64,000 nucleotides of DNA from Microcella alkalica (lineage in GTDB: Bacteria; Actinomycetota; Actinomycetes; Actinomycetales; Microbacteriaceae), in assembly GCF_014595885.1 (NCBI RefSeq), contig NZ_JABUKC010000002.1:248001-312000 (forward strand). The letters run 5' to 3'. The translations under genes were made by a program, and so were the position numbers. Shown here one piece after another: positions 39,296 to 47,860 of this stretch. Below the pieces are notes generated by a model. The model searched no databases. It was not told the origin of the DNA and was given only the letters and a program-made list of their open reading frames with translations. The stretch's first letter is position 1; the number at the start of each line of letters is the position of its first letter.

Positions 39296-40563
39296 CCGCT
39301 CTCGACACCGTGATCCGCGGCATCACCAACGGCGCCGCGGGCGAGGTCTGCTCGCCCGACCTCGCGAAAGGGCCGTGGGAGTTCGACGCGATGCCCGGCT
39401 ACGGGCCCGGCTCGTCGATGCTCGACGTGATCCCGACCGGGGCGCCTCGCCAGGGCGCGCTGCCGGCGCAATACCGGGATGCGCCCGACGCCGAGCTGCA
39501 CGACCGCATCCGCGCCGCGAAGGCCGCGCTCGGCGACCGCCTGGTGATCCTCGGGCACTTCTACCAGCGCGACGAGGTCGTCGAGCACGCCGACTTCCTC
39601 GGCGACTCGTTCCAGCTCGCGAATGCGGCGCTCACGAAGCCCGATGCCGAGTACATCGTCTTCTGCGGCGTGCACTTCATGGCCGAGACGGCCGACATCC
39701 TCGCCCGCGAAGCGCAGCGGGTCATCCTGCCGAACCTCGCCGCCGGATGCTCGATGGCCGACATGGCCGACCTCGACTCGGTCGAGGCGGCGTGGGAGGA
39801 GCTCACTGCGCTCTACGGGTCGTCGCCCGACGCCGACGGCCGGGCCCCGGTCATCCCCGTGACCTACATGAACTCCTCCGCCGCACTCAAGGCGTTCTGC
39901 GGGCGGAACGGTGGCATCGTGTGCACGTCGTCGAACGCCGCGACCGTGCTCGAGTGGGCGTTCGAGCGCGGCCAGCGCGTGCTGTTCTTCCCCGATCAGC
40001 ACCTCGGGCGCAACACCGCGAAGGCGATGGGGGTGCCCGTCTCGCGCATGCCGATGTGGAACCCGCGCAAGGCGCTCGGCGGCTCGACCGCCGACGAGCT
40101 GCTCGACGCGCAGGTGATCCTGTGGCACGGATTCTGCAGCGTCCACAAGCGGTTCACGCCGCAGCAGATCGAGGCGGCCCGGGCATCCCACCCGGGCGTG
40201 CGGGTGATCGTGCACCCCGAGTGCCCGATGGAGGTCGTCGACGCGGCCGACGAGGCGGGGTCGACCGACTACATCCGGCGTGCGGTTGCGGGGGCGACCG
40301 AGCCCACGACGTTCGCGATCGGCACCGAGATCAACATGGTGAACCGGCTCGCGGTCGAGTACCCGCAGCATGAGATCTTCTGCCTCGACCCGGTCATCTG
40401 CCCATGCTCGACGATGTACCGCATCCACCCCGGGTACCTCGCGTGGGTGCTGGAGGAGCTCGTCGCCGGGCGCGTCGTCAACGAGATCGTCGTCGACGAG
40501 GCCGTGAAGGCCGACGCGCGCATCGCTCTCGAGCGGATGCTCGCCGCGAAGCCGCGCGACTAG
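39292..40563 (+). CDS. nadA: Quinolinate synthase A
   Basis: Condenses iminoaspartate with dihydroxyacetone phosphate to quinolinate using a [4Fe-4S] cluster. 423 residues, the long actinobacterial form. Likely cluster ligands are C125 (FCGVHF), C211 (IVCTSS) and one of the cysteines in VICPC (370/372). ILGHFYQRDEV and NMVNRLA are typical. It is placed between nrtR and nadB; the nearby cysteine desulfurase probably supplies its cluster. Confidence 0.96.
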   Translation: MTALDTVIRGITNGAAGEVCSPDLAKGPWEFDAMPGYGPGSSMLDVIPTGAPRQGALPAQYRDAPDAELHDRIRAAKAALGDRLVILGHFYQRDEVVEHADFLGDSFQLANAALTKPDAEYIVFCGVHFMAETADILAREAQRVILPNLAAGCSMADMADLDSVEAAWEELTALYGSSPDADGRAPVIPVTYMNSSAALKAFCGRNGGIVCTSSNAATVLEWAFERGQRVLFFPDQHLGRNTAKAMGVPVSRMPMWNPRKALGGSTADELLDAQVILWHGFCSVHKRFTPQQIEAARASHPGVRVIVHPECPMEVVDAADEAGSTDYIRRAVAGATEPTTFAIGTEINMVNRLAVEYPQHEIFCLDPVICPCSTMYRIHPGYLAWVLEELVAGRVVNEIVVDEAVKADARIALERMLAAKPRD

Positions 40564-40572
40564 GCCCGCGCC

Positions 40573-42285
40573 GTGCACATCGTCGTCGTCGGGTCGGGCC
40601 TCGCCGGGCTGCTCACGGCGCTGCGGCTCGCCGCCCCGGGTGGGGCGTCGACAACTCAGGACGAGTGGCGCGGGCCCGGCCGCGTGGGCTCGTCGACAAC
40701 TCAGGACGTCACGCTCGTGACCGCGGGATCCCTCGGCGCAGGAGCCAGTGCCTGGGCGCAGGGCGGGCTGGCCGCGGCGATCGGCGCCGACGATCGTCCT
40801 GAGTTGCACACGGCCGACACCGTCGCCGCTGGCGCCGGACTCGTCGACGAGGATGCCGCGCTCGCCCTGTGCCGCGAGGCCCCCGCCGTCGTGGCCGAGC
40901 TCGTCGCGCTCGGCGTGCCCTTCGATCGCGCCGCGAGCGGCGAGCTCGCGCGCGGGCTCGAGGCCGCGCACTCCCGGCCGCGCGTGCTGCACGCGGGCTG
41001 CGACGCGACGGGCGCGCGCATCGTCGACGCGCTCGCGCGACTCGTGCTGGCGAGCCGGGTCACGGTGCTCGAGGGCGCGCGCGCGACGAGCATCCGCACC
41101 CGTCATGGAGCGGTGAGCGCGCTGGCCGTCACCGACGCGCACGGCCGCGACCGGGAGCTGCCGGCTGATGCCGTCGTGCTCGCGACCGGCGGGTACGGCG
41201 CCCTCTACCCGCACACGACGAACCCCGCGGGCTCGATCGGCTCGGGCGTCGTGCTCGCGCACCGCGCGGGGGCCGCGGTCGCCGACCTGGAGTTCGTGCA
41301 GTTCCACCCGACGGTGCTCGCCGGCGGCGGCCTCGTGTCGGAGGCGGTGCGCGGCGAGGGCGCCACGCTGCTCGACGCAGACGGCCGGCGCTTCATGACG
41401 AGGGTGGATGCTCGAGCCGAGCTCGCCCCCCGCGACGTCGTCGCCCGCGCGATCGCCCGCACGATGCGCGAGCAGGGCGGAGCACCGGTGCTGCTCGACG
41501 CCCGCGGCGTGGCCGCCCGGCTCGGGGGAGCCACCGCGCTCGCCCGCCGCTTCCCGACGATCGACGCGCTCGTGCGCGCGCAGGGGCTCGACTGGTCGCG
41601 CGAGCCGGTGCCGGTGACGCCCGCGGCGCACTACGCGATGGGGGGCGTGCTCGCCGACCTCGACGGCCGCACCACGGTGCCGGGCCTGTTCGCTGTGGGC
41701 GAAACGGCCGCGACGGGCGTGCACGGGGCCAACCGGCTCGCGTCGAACTCGCTGCTCGAGGCCGCGGTGATGGCGCGACGTCTCTCGACGCTTCTCGCCC
41801 GCGCTGGGTCGACAATTCAGGACGAACTGTCGCCAACGGGCGTCGCCCTCGAGACGGCCCCGAGCCTTGACGCTGCTCCCGCTCTCGCGCAGAGCATCGA
41901 CGCTGCGGCCCTGCGCGACCGCGCCTGGAACTCGCTCGGCCTCGAGCGCGAGGGCGCCGACCTCAGCTGTCTCGCCCGAGATCTCGCGGATGTCCGACCC
42001 GCTGACGAGCGCGCCGCAACGCTCCTGCCCCTCGCGCGGCTCGTCGCCCACGCGGCCCTCGCGCGCGTCGAGTCGCGCGGCGCGCACTGGCGCAGCGACG
42101 CCCCCGCATCGGTGGAGGGGCAGCGCGTGCGGCGGGTCTGGGTGCCGGCGGCGGCCGTTTGTCCTGAGTTGTCGACGAGCCGCGCCGGGCATCCGCTCGC
42201 CGCGCCGTCTGCCCCCACGCCGCCTGCCCCCGCGCCGCCCGCCCGTACCGCCCCGCAACTCACCCCCGCCCGAGGAGCCGCATGA
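40573..42285 (+). CDS. nadB: L-aspartate oxidase, with motif-derived insertions
   Basis: FAD enzyme that makes iminoaspartate. 570 residues. The dinucleotide motif VVVGSGLAGLLTALRLA is at the start and SAWAQGG follows. Between them, where related proteins have only a few residues before the TLVT strand, this protein has an extra stretch of about 18-20 residues with STTQD twice. Both come from in-frame copies of the dispersed DNA motif (40647, 40692). A third, degenerate copy encodes RPELH. Near the C terminus two more copies encode STIQDE and CPELST, followed by a Pro/Ala tail. GTG start at 40573. Confidence 0.93.
   Translation: MHIVVVGSGLAGLLTALRLAAPGGASTTQDEWRGPGRVGSSTTQDVTLVTAGSLGAGASAWAQGGLAAAIGADDRPELHTADTVAAGAGLVDEDAALALCREAPAVVAELVALGVPFDRAASGELARGLEAAHSRPRVLHAGCDATGARIVDALARLVLASRVTVLEGARATSIRTRHGAVSALAVTDAHGRDRELPADAVVLATGGYGALYPHTTNPAGSIGSGVVLAHRAGAAVADLEFVQFHPTVLAGGGLVSEAVRGEGATLLDADGRRFMTRVDARAELAPRDVVARAIARTMREQGGAPVLLDARGVAARLGGATALARRFPTIDALVRAQGLDWSREPVPVTPAAHYAMGGVLADLDGRTTVPGLFAVGETAATGVHGANRLASNSLLEAAVMARRLSTLLARAGSTIQDELSPTGVALETAPSLDAAPALAQSIDAAALRDRAWNSLGLEREGADLSCLARDLADVRPADERAATLLPLARLVAHAALARVESRGAHWRSDAPASVEGQRVRRVWVPAAAVCPELSTSRAGHPLAAPSAPTPPAPAPPARTAPQLTPARGAA
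40647..40811. repeat. Dispersed 18-bp motif inside nadB, module 7
   Basis: Forward copies at 40647 and 40692 and a degenerate reverse copy at 40793 (GAGTTGCACAC in place of GAGTTGTCGAC). Distances 45 and 101. 45 is also a multiple of three, which keeps the same reading (STTQD) in both copies. Confidence 0.85.
41808..42176. repeat. Dispersed 18-bp motif near the nadB 3' end, module 8
   Basis: Forward variant at 41808 (AATTCAGG) and reverse at 42158, distance 350, the widest pair in the window. Both are translated in frame. Confidence 0.75.
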
Positions 42286-43151
42286 CCGCCTTCGACCCGC
42301 CCACCGCCGCCGTCGACGAGGTCGTCACCCGCGCCCTCGCCGAAGACGCTCCGTGGGGCGACAGCAGCTCGGAGGCCGCGATCCCCGCCGACGCGCGCGC
42401 GACCGCCCGCGTCGTGAGCCGCGAGCGGGGCATCCTCGCCGGAGGTCTCGCCCTTGAGCGTGCGTTCCTCGCCGCCGACCCGAGCCTGCGCGTCTCCCGC
42501 ATGCTCGCCGACGGCGCCCTGCTCACCGCCGGCACGGTCGTCGCCGAGGTCGAGGGGCCCGCCCGAGGCATCCTGCTCGGCGAGCGCGTCGCCCTGAACC
42601 TCGCCCAGCGTCTCAGCGGCATCGCGACGCTCACCCGCGCGTTCGTCGACGAGGTCGCCGGCACGAGCGCCACGATCGTCGACACCCGCAAGACCACGCC
42701 GGGGCTGCGGATGCTCGAGAAGGCCGCCGTGCGCGCCGGCGGCGCCCGCAATCACCGCTTCTCGCTCTCCGACGCGGTCATGCTGAAGGACAACCACCTC
42801 GCCGTCCTGCGGTCGCAGGGGCTCGATCTCACGGAGGCGATCCGCACCGTGCGGGCGCGCATCCCGCACACGATGCACCTCGAGGTCGAGGTCGACCGCC
42901 TCGAGCAGCTGCCGGCGGTGCTCGCGGCCGAGCCCGACACGATCATGCTCGACAACTTCTCGCTCGCCGAGCTGCGCGAGGGCGTCGCGCTCATCGCCGG
43001 CCGGGCGCTCGTCGAGGCGAGCGGCGGCGTCACCCTCGACTCGGTGCGGAGGATCGCCGAGAGCGGCGTCGACGTCATCTCGGTCGGCGCGCTGACGCAC
43101 TCGGCGCCCGCCCTCGACCTGGGCCTCGACATCGAGCTGCGGGTCTCATGA
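42282..43151 (+). CDS. nadC: Nicotinate-nucleotide pyrophosphorylase (quinolinate phosphoribosyltransferase)
   Basis: Converts quinolinate and PRPP to nicotinate mononucleotide. 289 residues. DTRKTTPGLRMLEKAAVRAGGA with downstream HRFSLSDAVMLKDNH is the catalytic core; EASGGVTLDSVRRIAESGVDVISVGALTHS is the phosphate site. It overlaps nadB by ATGA and the cysteine desulfurase by ATGA. The C terminus is slightly short but complete. Confidence 0.96.
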   Translation: MTAFDPPTAAVDEVVTRALAEDAPWGDSSSEAAIPADARATARVVSRERGILAGGLALERAFLAADPSLRVSRMLADGALLTAGTVVAEVEGPARGILLGERVALNLAQRLSGIATLTRAFVDEVAGTSATIVDTRKTTPGLRMLEKAAVRAGGARNHRFSLSDAVMLKDNHLAVLRSQGLDLTEAIRTVRARIPHTMHLEVEVDRLEQLPAVLAAEPDTIMLDNFSLAELREGVALIAGRALVEASGGVTLDSVRRIAESGVDVISVGALTHSAPALDLGLDIELRVS

Positions 43152-44353
43152 CGCTCATCGACCTCGACCAGGCGGCCACGGCATCCGTGCGCCGCCCCGT
43201 GCTCGAGGCGATGTGGCCGCACCTGACGGGGGAGTACGGCAATCCGTCGAGCACGCACGCGCTCGGCCGGCGCGCCGCCGACGCCCTCGAGGATGCCCGG
43301 TCGCGCATCGCCCGCGTGCTCGGCGTGCGCGCGGCGCAGGTGGTGCTGACCTCGGGCGGCACCGAGGCCGACAACCTGGGCGTGATCGGGCTCGCGCTCG
43401 CCGCCATCGCGGCGGGGCGCGAGCGGCACATCGTCGTCGGGGCGATCGAGCACGAGGCGGTGCTCGCCGCGGCGGCCCACCTCGAGCGCTGGCACGACGT
43501 CGAGGTCTCGCGACTGCCCGTCGACGCGGTCGGGCGCTACTCGCCCTCGACTCTCGCCGACCTGCTGCGGCCGGGCACGGCGCTCGTCGCGGTGCAGCAC
43601 GCCAACAACGAGGTGGGCACGGTGCAGCCGGTCGACGAGCTCGTCCGCACGGCCCGCGCGGTCGGAGCCCGGGTGCACGTCGACGCGGTGCAGACGGCGG
43701 GGTGGATGCCCGTGGTGCCGGCCGCGGCCGGCGGTTTCCCGGCGAGCTCGGGCGTCGACGCCCGCCCCGACGGCGTCGCGATCAGCGGCCACAAGCTGGG
43801 GGCGCCCAAGGGGGTGGGGGCGCTGATCCTGCCGACCGGAGCGCCGATCGAGCCCGTGCTGCACGGCGGCGGTCAGGAGCGCGAGCGCCGCTCGGGCACC
43901 GAGAACGTCGCCGGGGCCGTGGGGCTCGCTGTGGCGCTCGAGCTCGCCGACGCCGAGCGGCGGGGGCTCGACCCGGCGTCGGGCGCGCCGCTCGCCACGG
44001 CGGTCGCCGCGCGCCGCGACGCGTTCGTGCGCGCCGTGGTGCAGGAGGTTCCGGGGGCGGCGCCCACCGGGCATCCGACCGATCGTCTGCCCGCGCACGC
44101 CTCGTTCGTCGTGCCGGGGGTCGGGGGAGAGCCGCTGCTCATCGCCCTCGACGACGCGGGCGTGCTCGCGTCGAGCGGCTCGGCGTGCGCGGCCGGCCGC
44201 GACGAGCCGTCGCCCGTGCTGCTGGCGATGGGATGCTCGCCTGAGGTCGCTCGCACCGCCCTCCGCTTCACGTGGGGTGCGTCGACAACTCAGGACGAAC
44301 TCGACCGGGCCGTCGAGCTGCTCGCGCGCTCGGCCGCGGTTCTGCGGGGGTGA
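43148..44353 (+). CDS. Cysteine desulfurase of the NAD operon (NadS/IscS-like)
   Basis: 401 residues, class V aminotransferase fold. The PLP lysine is K216 in SGHKLGAPKG and the persulfide cysteine is C347 in SGSACAAG. Being fifth in the nad operon, it probably builds the NadA iron-sulfur cluster (NadS role). Near the C terminus a motif copy (44281) encodes WGASTTQDELDRA, at the place where relatives have a TTxxEIDRA helix start, so the DNA motif and the protein consensus coincide. Confidence 0.9.
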   Translation: MTLIDLDQAATASVRRPVLEAMWPHLTGEYGNPSSTHALGRRAADALEDARSRIARVLGVRAAQVVLTSGGTEADNLGVIGLALAAIAAGRERHIVVGAIEHEAVLAAAAHLERWHDVEVSRLPVDAVGRYSPSTLADLLRPGTALVAVQHANNEVGTVQPVDELVRTARAVGARVHVDAVQTAGWMPVVPAAAGGFPASSGVDARPDGVAISGHKLGAPKGVGALILPTGAPIEPVLHGGGQERERRSGTENVAGAVGLAVALELADAERRGLDPASGAPLATAVAARRDAFVRAVVQEVPGAAPTGHPTDRLPAHASFVVPGVGGEPLLIALDDAGVLASSGSACAAGRDEPSPVLLAMGCSPEVARTALRFTWGASTTQDELDRAVELLARSAAVLRG

Positions 44354-44388
44354 GCGCGGCCGGCGTGCGATCGTCCTGAGTTGTTGAC
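44281..44388. repeat. Dispersed 18-bp motif, module 9 (desulfurase end)
   Basis: Forward at 44281 inside the coding sequence and reverse at 44370 (TTGTTGAC variant) just after the stop. Distance 89. Confidence 0.88.
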
Positions 44389-44422
44389 GCGAGCCGCGCC
44401 CGCCCCGCCCAGCCCGGCGCGC

Positions 44423-44428
44423 GATACT
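44423..44428 (+). promoter_or_regulatory. Leaderless -10 box of recO (GATACT)
   Basis: GATACT ends seven bases before the recO GTG; no Shine-Dalgarno sequence. Confidence 0.5.
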
Positions 44429-44435
44429 GGAGCGC

Positions 44436-45278
44436 GTGCCCACCTACCGTGACGAAGCCGTCGTGCTGCGCACCCACAAGCTGGGTGAGGCCGACCGCAT
44501 CGTCACGATGCTGAGCCGGCAGCACGGCAAGATCCGCGCCGTCGCGAAGGGCGTGCGGCGCACGGGCAGCCGGTTCGGCAGCCGCCTCGAGCCATTCATG
44601 GTCGCCGACGTGCAGCTCTACGTCGGCCGCAGCCTCGACGTCGTGCAGCAGGCCGAGACGCTCGGGTCGTACGGCGCCGAGATCAGCGACGACTACGCGA
44701 GCTACACGGCCGCGAGCGCGATGGTCGAGACCGCCGACCGCGTGACGGGCGACGACGGCGGGGGAGTCCAGCAGTACCTCCTGCTGGTCGGAGCCCTGCG
44801 CTCGCTCGCGCGTCGCGAGCACGCGCCGGGCCTCACGCTCGACTCGTACCTGCTGCGGGCGCTGTCGATCGCCGGATGGGCGCCGACCTTCGGCGACTGC
44901 GCCGTGACCGGCGCGCCCGGCCCGCACGAGCACTTCGTGGTGCAGCTCGGCGGCATGGTGTCGGCCGAGGTCGCGCCCCCGGGGGCGCCGCGCGTGAGCC
45001 GCGAGACGCTCGGCCTGCTCGCCGCCCTGCTCACGGGCGACTGGGCCACGGCGGATGCGAGCGACGAGCGCACCCGCAACCAGGCGAGCGGCCTCATCGC
45101 GGCCTACACGCAGTTCCATCTCGAGCGCGGGCTGCGCAGCCTGCCGCACGTCGACCGTCAGGCGCCCGCGGCGCCGCCCCGAGCATCCGCCGCCGCGCCC
45201 CGCCCCGCGTCGACAACTCAGGACGATCCCGCCACCGCCCCGCCGCACGCCACCCCCACGATCGGAGCCCCCGCGTGA
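44436..45278 (+). CDS. recO: DNA repair protein RecO
   Basis: 280 residues. The N-terminal OB fold is about 1-80 ([39 protein letters not shown]). The helical C-terminal domain lacks the zinc cysteines found in some RecO proteins. It loads RecA onto SSB-coated DNA in the RecFOR pathway. The last about 35 residues are a Pro/Ala tail that includes a motif copy read as STTQDD. It overlaps uppS by GTGA. Confidence 0.94.
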   Translation: MPTYRDEAVVLRTHKLGEADRIVTMLSRQHGKIRAVAKGVRRTGSRFGSRLEPFMVADVQLYVGRSLDVVQQAETLGSYGAEISDDYASYTAASAMVETADRVTGDDGGGVQQYLLLVGALRSLARREHAPGLTLDSYLLRALSIAGWAPTFGDCAVTGAPGPHEHFVVQLGGMVSAEVAPPGAPRVSRETLGLLAALLTGDWATADASDERTRNQASGLIAAYTQFHLERGLRSLPHVDRQAPAAPPRASAAAPRPASTTQDDPATAPPHATPTIGAPA

Positions 45279-45396
45279 GCCGAGTGCCCCGCACCCCAGC
45301 ATCCGCGCGGCAGAGCAGGGCCGCCCGCCGCGCGGAGGCCGCCGAGCCGCTGCGCCCGCTCGACTGGACGGGCGAGCGTTGTCCTGAATTGCCGAC
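45209..45396. repeat. Dispersed 18-bp motif, module 10 (recO end / uppS start)
   Basis: Forward at 45209 in recO, degenerate reverse at 45378 (GAATTGCCGAC) in uppS, distance 169 (15 steps of about 11.25). Both lie in poorly conserved protein tails. Confidence 0.75.
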
Positions 45397-46135
45397 CGCC
45401 GCCGTGCCGAAGCACGTCGCCATCGTCATGGACGGCAACGGCCGCTGGGCCAACCGCCAGGGCCTCACGCGCGTGGAGGGCCACCGCGCGGGCGAGGCGA
45501 GCCTGCTCGACGTGGTCGCCGGCGCCATTCAGATCGGCGTCACGCACCTCAGCGTCTACGCGTTCAGCACCGAGAACTGGAGCCGCAGCCCCGACGAGGT
45601 GCGGTTCCTCATGGGCTTCAACCGCGAGGTGCTGCGCCGCCGCCGCGACCAGCTCGACGCCTGGAACGTGCGCATCCGCTGGGCGGGCCGCCGCCCGAAG
45701 CTGTGGCGCAGCGTCATCAGCGAGCTGGAAGAGGCCGAGCGCCGCACCGCGAACAACTCAGGACTCACGCTGACGATGTGCGTCAACTACGGGGGCCGTG
45801 TCGAACTGGTGGATGCCGTGCGCGCGATCGCGGCGGATGTCGCGGCCGGCCGCCTCGTCCCCGATCGCGTCACCGAGCGCACGATCGCCCAGCACCTCTA
45901 CCTGCCGGGGATGCCCGACGTCGACCTCTTCGTGCGCTCCAGCGGCGAGCAGCGCACGAGCAACTTCCTGCTCTGGCAGAGCGCCTACGCCGAGATGGTG
46001 TTCCTCGACACGCTGTGGCCCGACTTCCGCCGCCGGCACCTGTGGGGCGCGATCGAGGCCTACGCGGGGCGCGACCGCCGCTTTGGCGGCGCGGTCGACA
46101 AGCCTGCGGCGGCGACCGACCCCGAGCACGACTGA
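45275..46135 (+). CDS. uppS: Isoprenyl transferase (undecaprenyl diphosphate synthase family)
   Basis: 286 residues, cis-prenyltransferase. The catalytic aspartate is D53 in [38 protein letters not shown] and LDTLWPDF are family motifs. It makes polyprenyl diphosphate lipid carriers for cell-wall synthesis; chain length is not readable. GTG start overlaps the recO stop. The stretch ANNSGLTLT contains a partial motif copy at the DNA level. Confidence 0.95.
   Translation: MSRVPRTPASARQSRAARRAEAAEPLRPLDWTGERCPELPTAAVPKHVAIVMDGNGRWANRQGLTRVEGHRAGEASLLDVVAGAIQIGVTHLSVYAFSTENWSRSPDEVRFLMGFNREVLRRRRDQLDAWNVRIRWAGRRPKLWRSVISELEEAERRTANNSGLTLTMCVNYGGRVELVDAVRAIAADVAAGRLVPDRVTERTIAQHLYLPGMPDVDLFVRSSGEQRTSNFLLWQSAYAEMVFLDTLWPDFRRRHLWGAIEAYAGRDRRFGGAVDKPAAATDPEHD
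45752..45764 (+). repeat. Lone partial copy of the dispersed motif in uppS
   Basis: AACAACTCAGGAC is a 13-base exact match to the motif core. It encodes the conserved NN(S/T)GLT stretch of UppS, so it may be coincidence or codon choice selected at the DNA level. Confidence 0.5.
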
Positions 46136-46162
46136 CCGGCCGTCGCGCGGCCGGAGCCTCAG

Positions 46163-46168
46163 TAGACT
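46163..46168 (+). promoter_or_regulatory. glyS -10 box (TAGACT)
   Basis: TAGACT lies about 60 bases before the glyS GTG. A ribosome site (TAGGAGA) is present, so this transcript has a leader. Confidence 0.5.
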
Positions 46169-46229
46169 GGGAGCTTCGTGCGACACCTCGCCGGGCATCC
46201 AGCTCGGCGCGATCTCTAGGAGACCCCCA

Positions 46230-47615
46230 GTGGCAGCCCCCACCCGTCTGGATTCCGTCATCTCCCTCGCCAAGCGGCGCGGCTTCGTGTTCCAGGCCGG
46301 TGAGATCTACGGCGGCTCGCGCTCGGCGTGGGACTACGGGCCCCTCGGCGTGGAGCTGAAGGAGAACATCAAGCGCCAGTGGTGGAAGACCATGGTGCAG
46401 TCGCGTCACGACGTGGTCGGGCTCGACTCCAGCGTCATCCTGCCCAAGCGCGTGTGGGAGGCCTCCGGCCACGTCGAGGTCTTCAGCGACCCGCTCGTGG
46501 AGTGCCTCAGCTGCCACAAGCGCTACCGCGCGGACCACCTGGAGGAGGAGTTCGAGGAGAAGAAGGGCCGCAAGCCCGAGGGCGGCCTCGCCGAGATCGT
46601 CTGCGTCAACTGCGGCACGCGCGGGCAGTGGAGCGAGCCGCGCGAGTTCTCCGGCCTGCTGAAGACCTTCCTCGGCCCCGTCGACGACGAGAGCGGCCTG
46701 CACTACCTGCGGCCCGAGACGGCGCAGGGCATCTTCGTGAACTTCGTCAACGTGCTCAATGCAGCGCGCATGAAGCCCCCGTTCGGCATCGGCCAGATCG
46801 GCAAGAGCTTCCGCAACGAGATCACGCCGGGCAACTTCATCTTCCGCACGCGCGAGTTCGAGCAGATGGAGCTCGAGTTCTTCGTCGAGCCCGGCACCGA
46901 CGAGGAGTGGCACCAGTACTGGATCGACACCTCGCTCGCCTGGTTCATCGGGCTCGGCATCGACCCGGCGAACATCCGCCAGTACGAGCACCCTCAGGAG
47001 AAGCTGTCGCACTACTCCAAGCGCACCGTCGACCTGGAGTACCGCTTCGGCTTCACTGGCGGCGAATGGGGCGAGCTCATGGGTGTCGCGAACCGCACCG
47101 ACTTCGACCTGTCGACGCACGCGGAGGCCTCCGGCACCGACCTGTCGTACTTCGACCAGGGCAAGAACGAGCGCTGGACGCCCTACGTGATCGAGCCGGC
47201 GTTCGGCCTCACGCGCGCGCTCATGGCGTTCCTGCTCGACGCCTACGCCGAGGATGAGGCGCCCAACACCAAGGGCGGCGTCGACAAGCGCACCGTGCTG
47301 CGCCTCGACCGTCGCCTGGCGCCCGTGAAGGCCGCGGTGCTGCCGCTGTCGCGCAACGAGCAGCTGTCGCCCGTCGCGCGCGAGCTCGCCGACCGCCTGC
47401 GCCGCAACTGGAACGTCGACTTCGACGACGCCGGCGCGATCGGTCGCCGCTACCGCCGCCAGGACGAGATCGGCACCCCGTTCTGCATCACCGTCGACTT
47501 CGACACCCTCGAGGATCAGGCCGTGACGGTGCGCGAGCGCGACACCATGCAGCAGGAGCGCATCCCGCTCGCGGCGCTCGAGGCGCACCTGGCCGCGGAG
47601 CTCGTCGGGGCGTAG
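46230..47615 (+). CDS. glyS: Glycine--tRNA ligase (dimeric, eukaryote-like type)
   Basis: 461 residues, class IIa synthetase. [25 protein letters not shown] is the N-terminal signature, a zinc module has CLSCHKRY and CVNCG, motif 2 is [26 protein letters not shown], and the C-terminal anticodon-binding domain is about 365-460. GTG start with AGGAG seven bases upstream. Confidence 0.96.
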   Translation: MAAPTRLDSVISLAKRRGFVFQAGEIYGGSRSAWDYGPLGVELKENIKRQWWKTMVQSRHDVVGLDSSVILPKRVWEASGHVEVFSDPLVECLSCHKRYRADHLEEEFEEKKGRKPEGGLAEIVCVNCGTRGQWSEPREFSGLLKTFLGPVDDESGLHYLRPETAQGIFVNFVNVLNAARMKPPFGIGQIGKSFRNEITPGNFIFRTREFEQMELEFFVEPGTDEEWHQYWIDTSLAWFIGLGIDPANIRQYEHPQEKLSHYSKRTVDLEYRFGFTGGEWGELMGVANRTDFDLSTHAEASGTDLSYFDQGKNERWTPYVIEPAFGLTRALMAFLLDAYAEDEAPNTKGGVDKRTVLRLDRRLAPVKAAVLPLSRNEQLSPVARELADRLRRNWNVDFDDAGAIGRRYRRQDEIGTPFCITVDFDTLEDQAVTVRERDTMQQERIPLAALEAHLAAELVGA

Positions 47616-47656
47616 CCGCGCGCCCCGCCCCCGCGCGCTCGAGCCGACGCCTGCGC

Positions 47657-47743
47657 GTCGACAATTCAGGACGAAGTGGATGCTCGGCGCGTGTCGGGCG
47701 CCCCAGGGCGGCGTGTCGCCGGCCATGGTCCTGAGTTGTCGAC
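47657..47743. repeat. Dispersed 18-bp motif, convergent module 11
   Basis: Forward variant at 47657 (AATTCAGG) and reverse at 47725 (ATGGTCC variant), distance 68. Located in the gap after glyS. Confidence 0.9.
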
Positions 47744-47860
47744 GCGCGCACCCGTCCGCCCGCTGAGCCGCTCCTCCCCAGGCGCGGTGGTCGCCCGCCA
47801 CGGCCCCCATCCACCCGCCGAGCGGGCGACCCGCGCCCCGCGCGACGCACACTGGCTCGC

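Noticed and set aside
39172-42258. Very long open frame on the minus strand opposite nadA/nadB
   Set aside because: It is a by-product of high GC content. The encoded protein is low-complexity Arg/Gly/Ala/Asp and has no motifs, while the plus strand has complete nadA and nadB.
40573-42285. Sequencing or assembly error as cause of the nadB insertion
   Set aside because: The insertion keeps the frame, both copies match the genome-wide motif, and flanking catalytic motifs are intact.
46136-46229. T-box riboswitch before glyS
   Set aside because: The leader is only about 55-60 bases and lacks the T-box sequence and stems.
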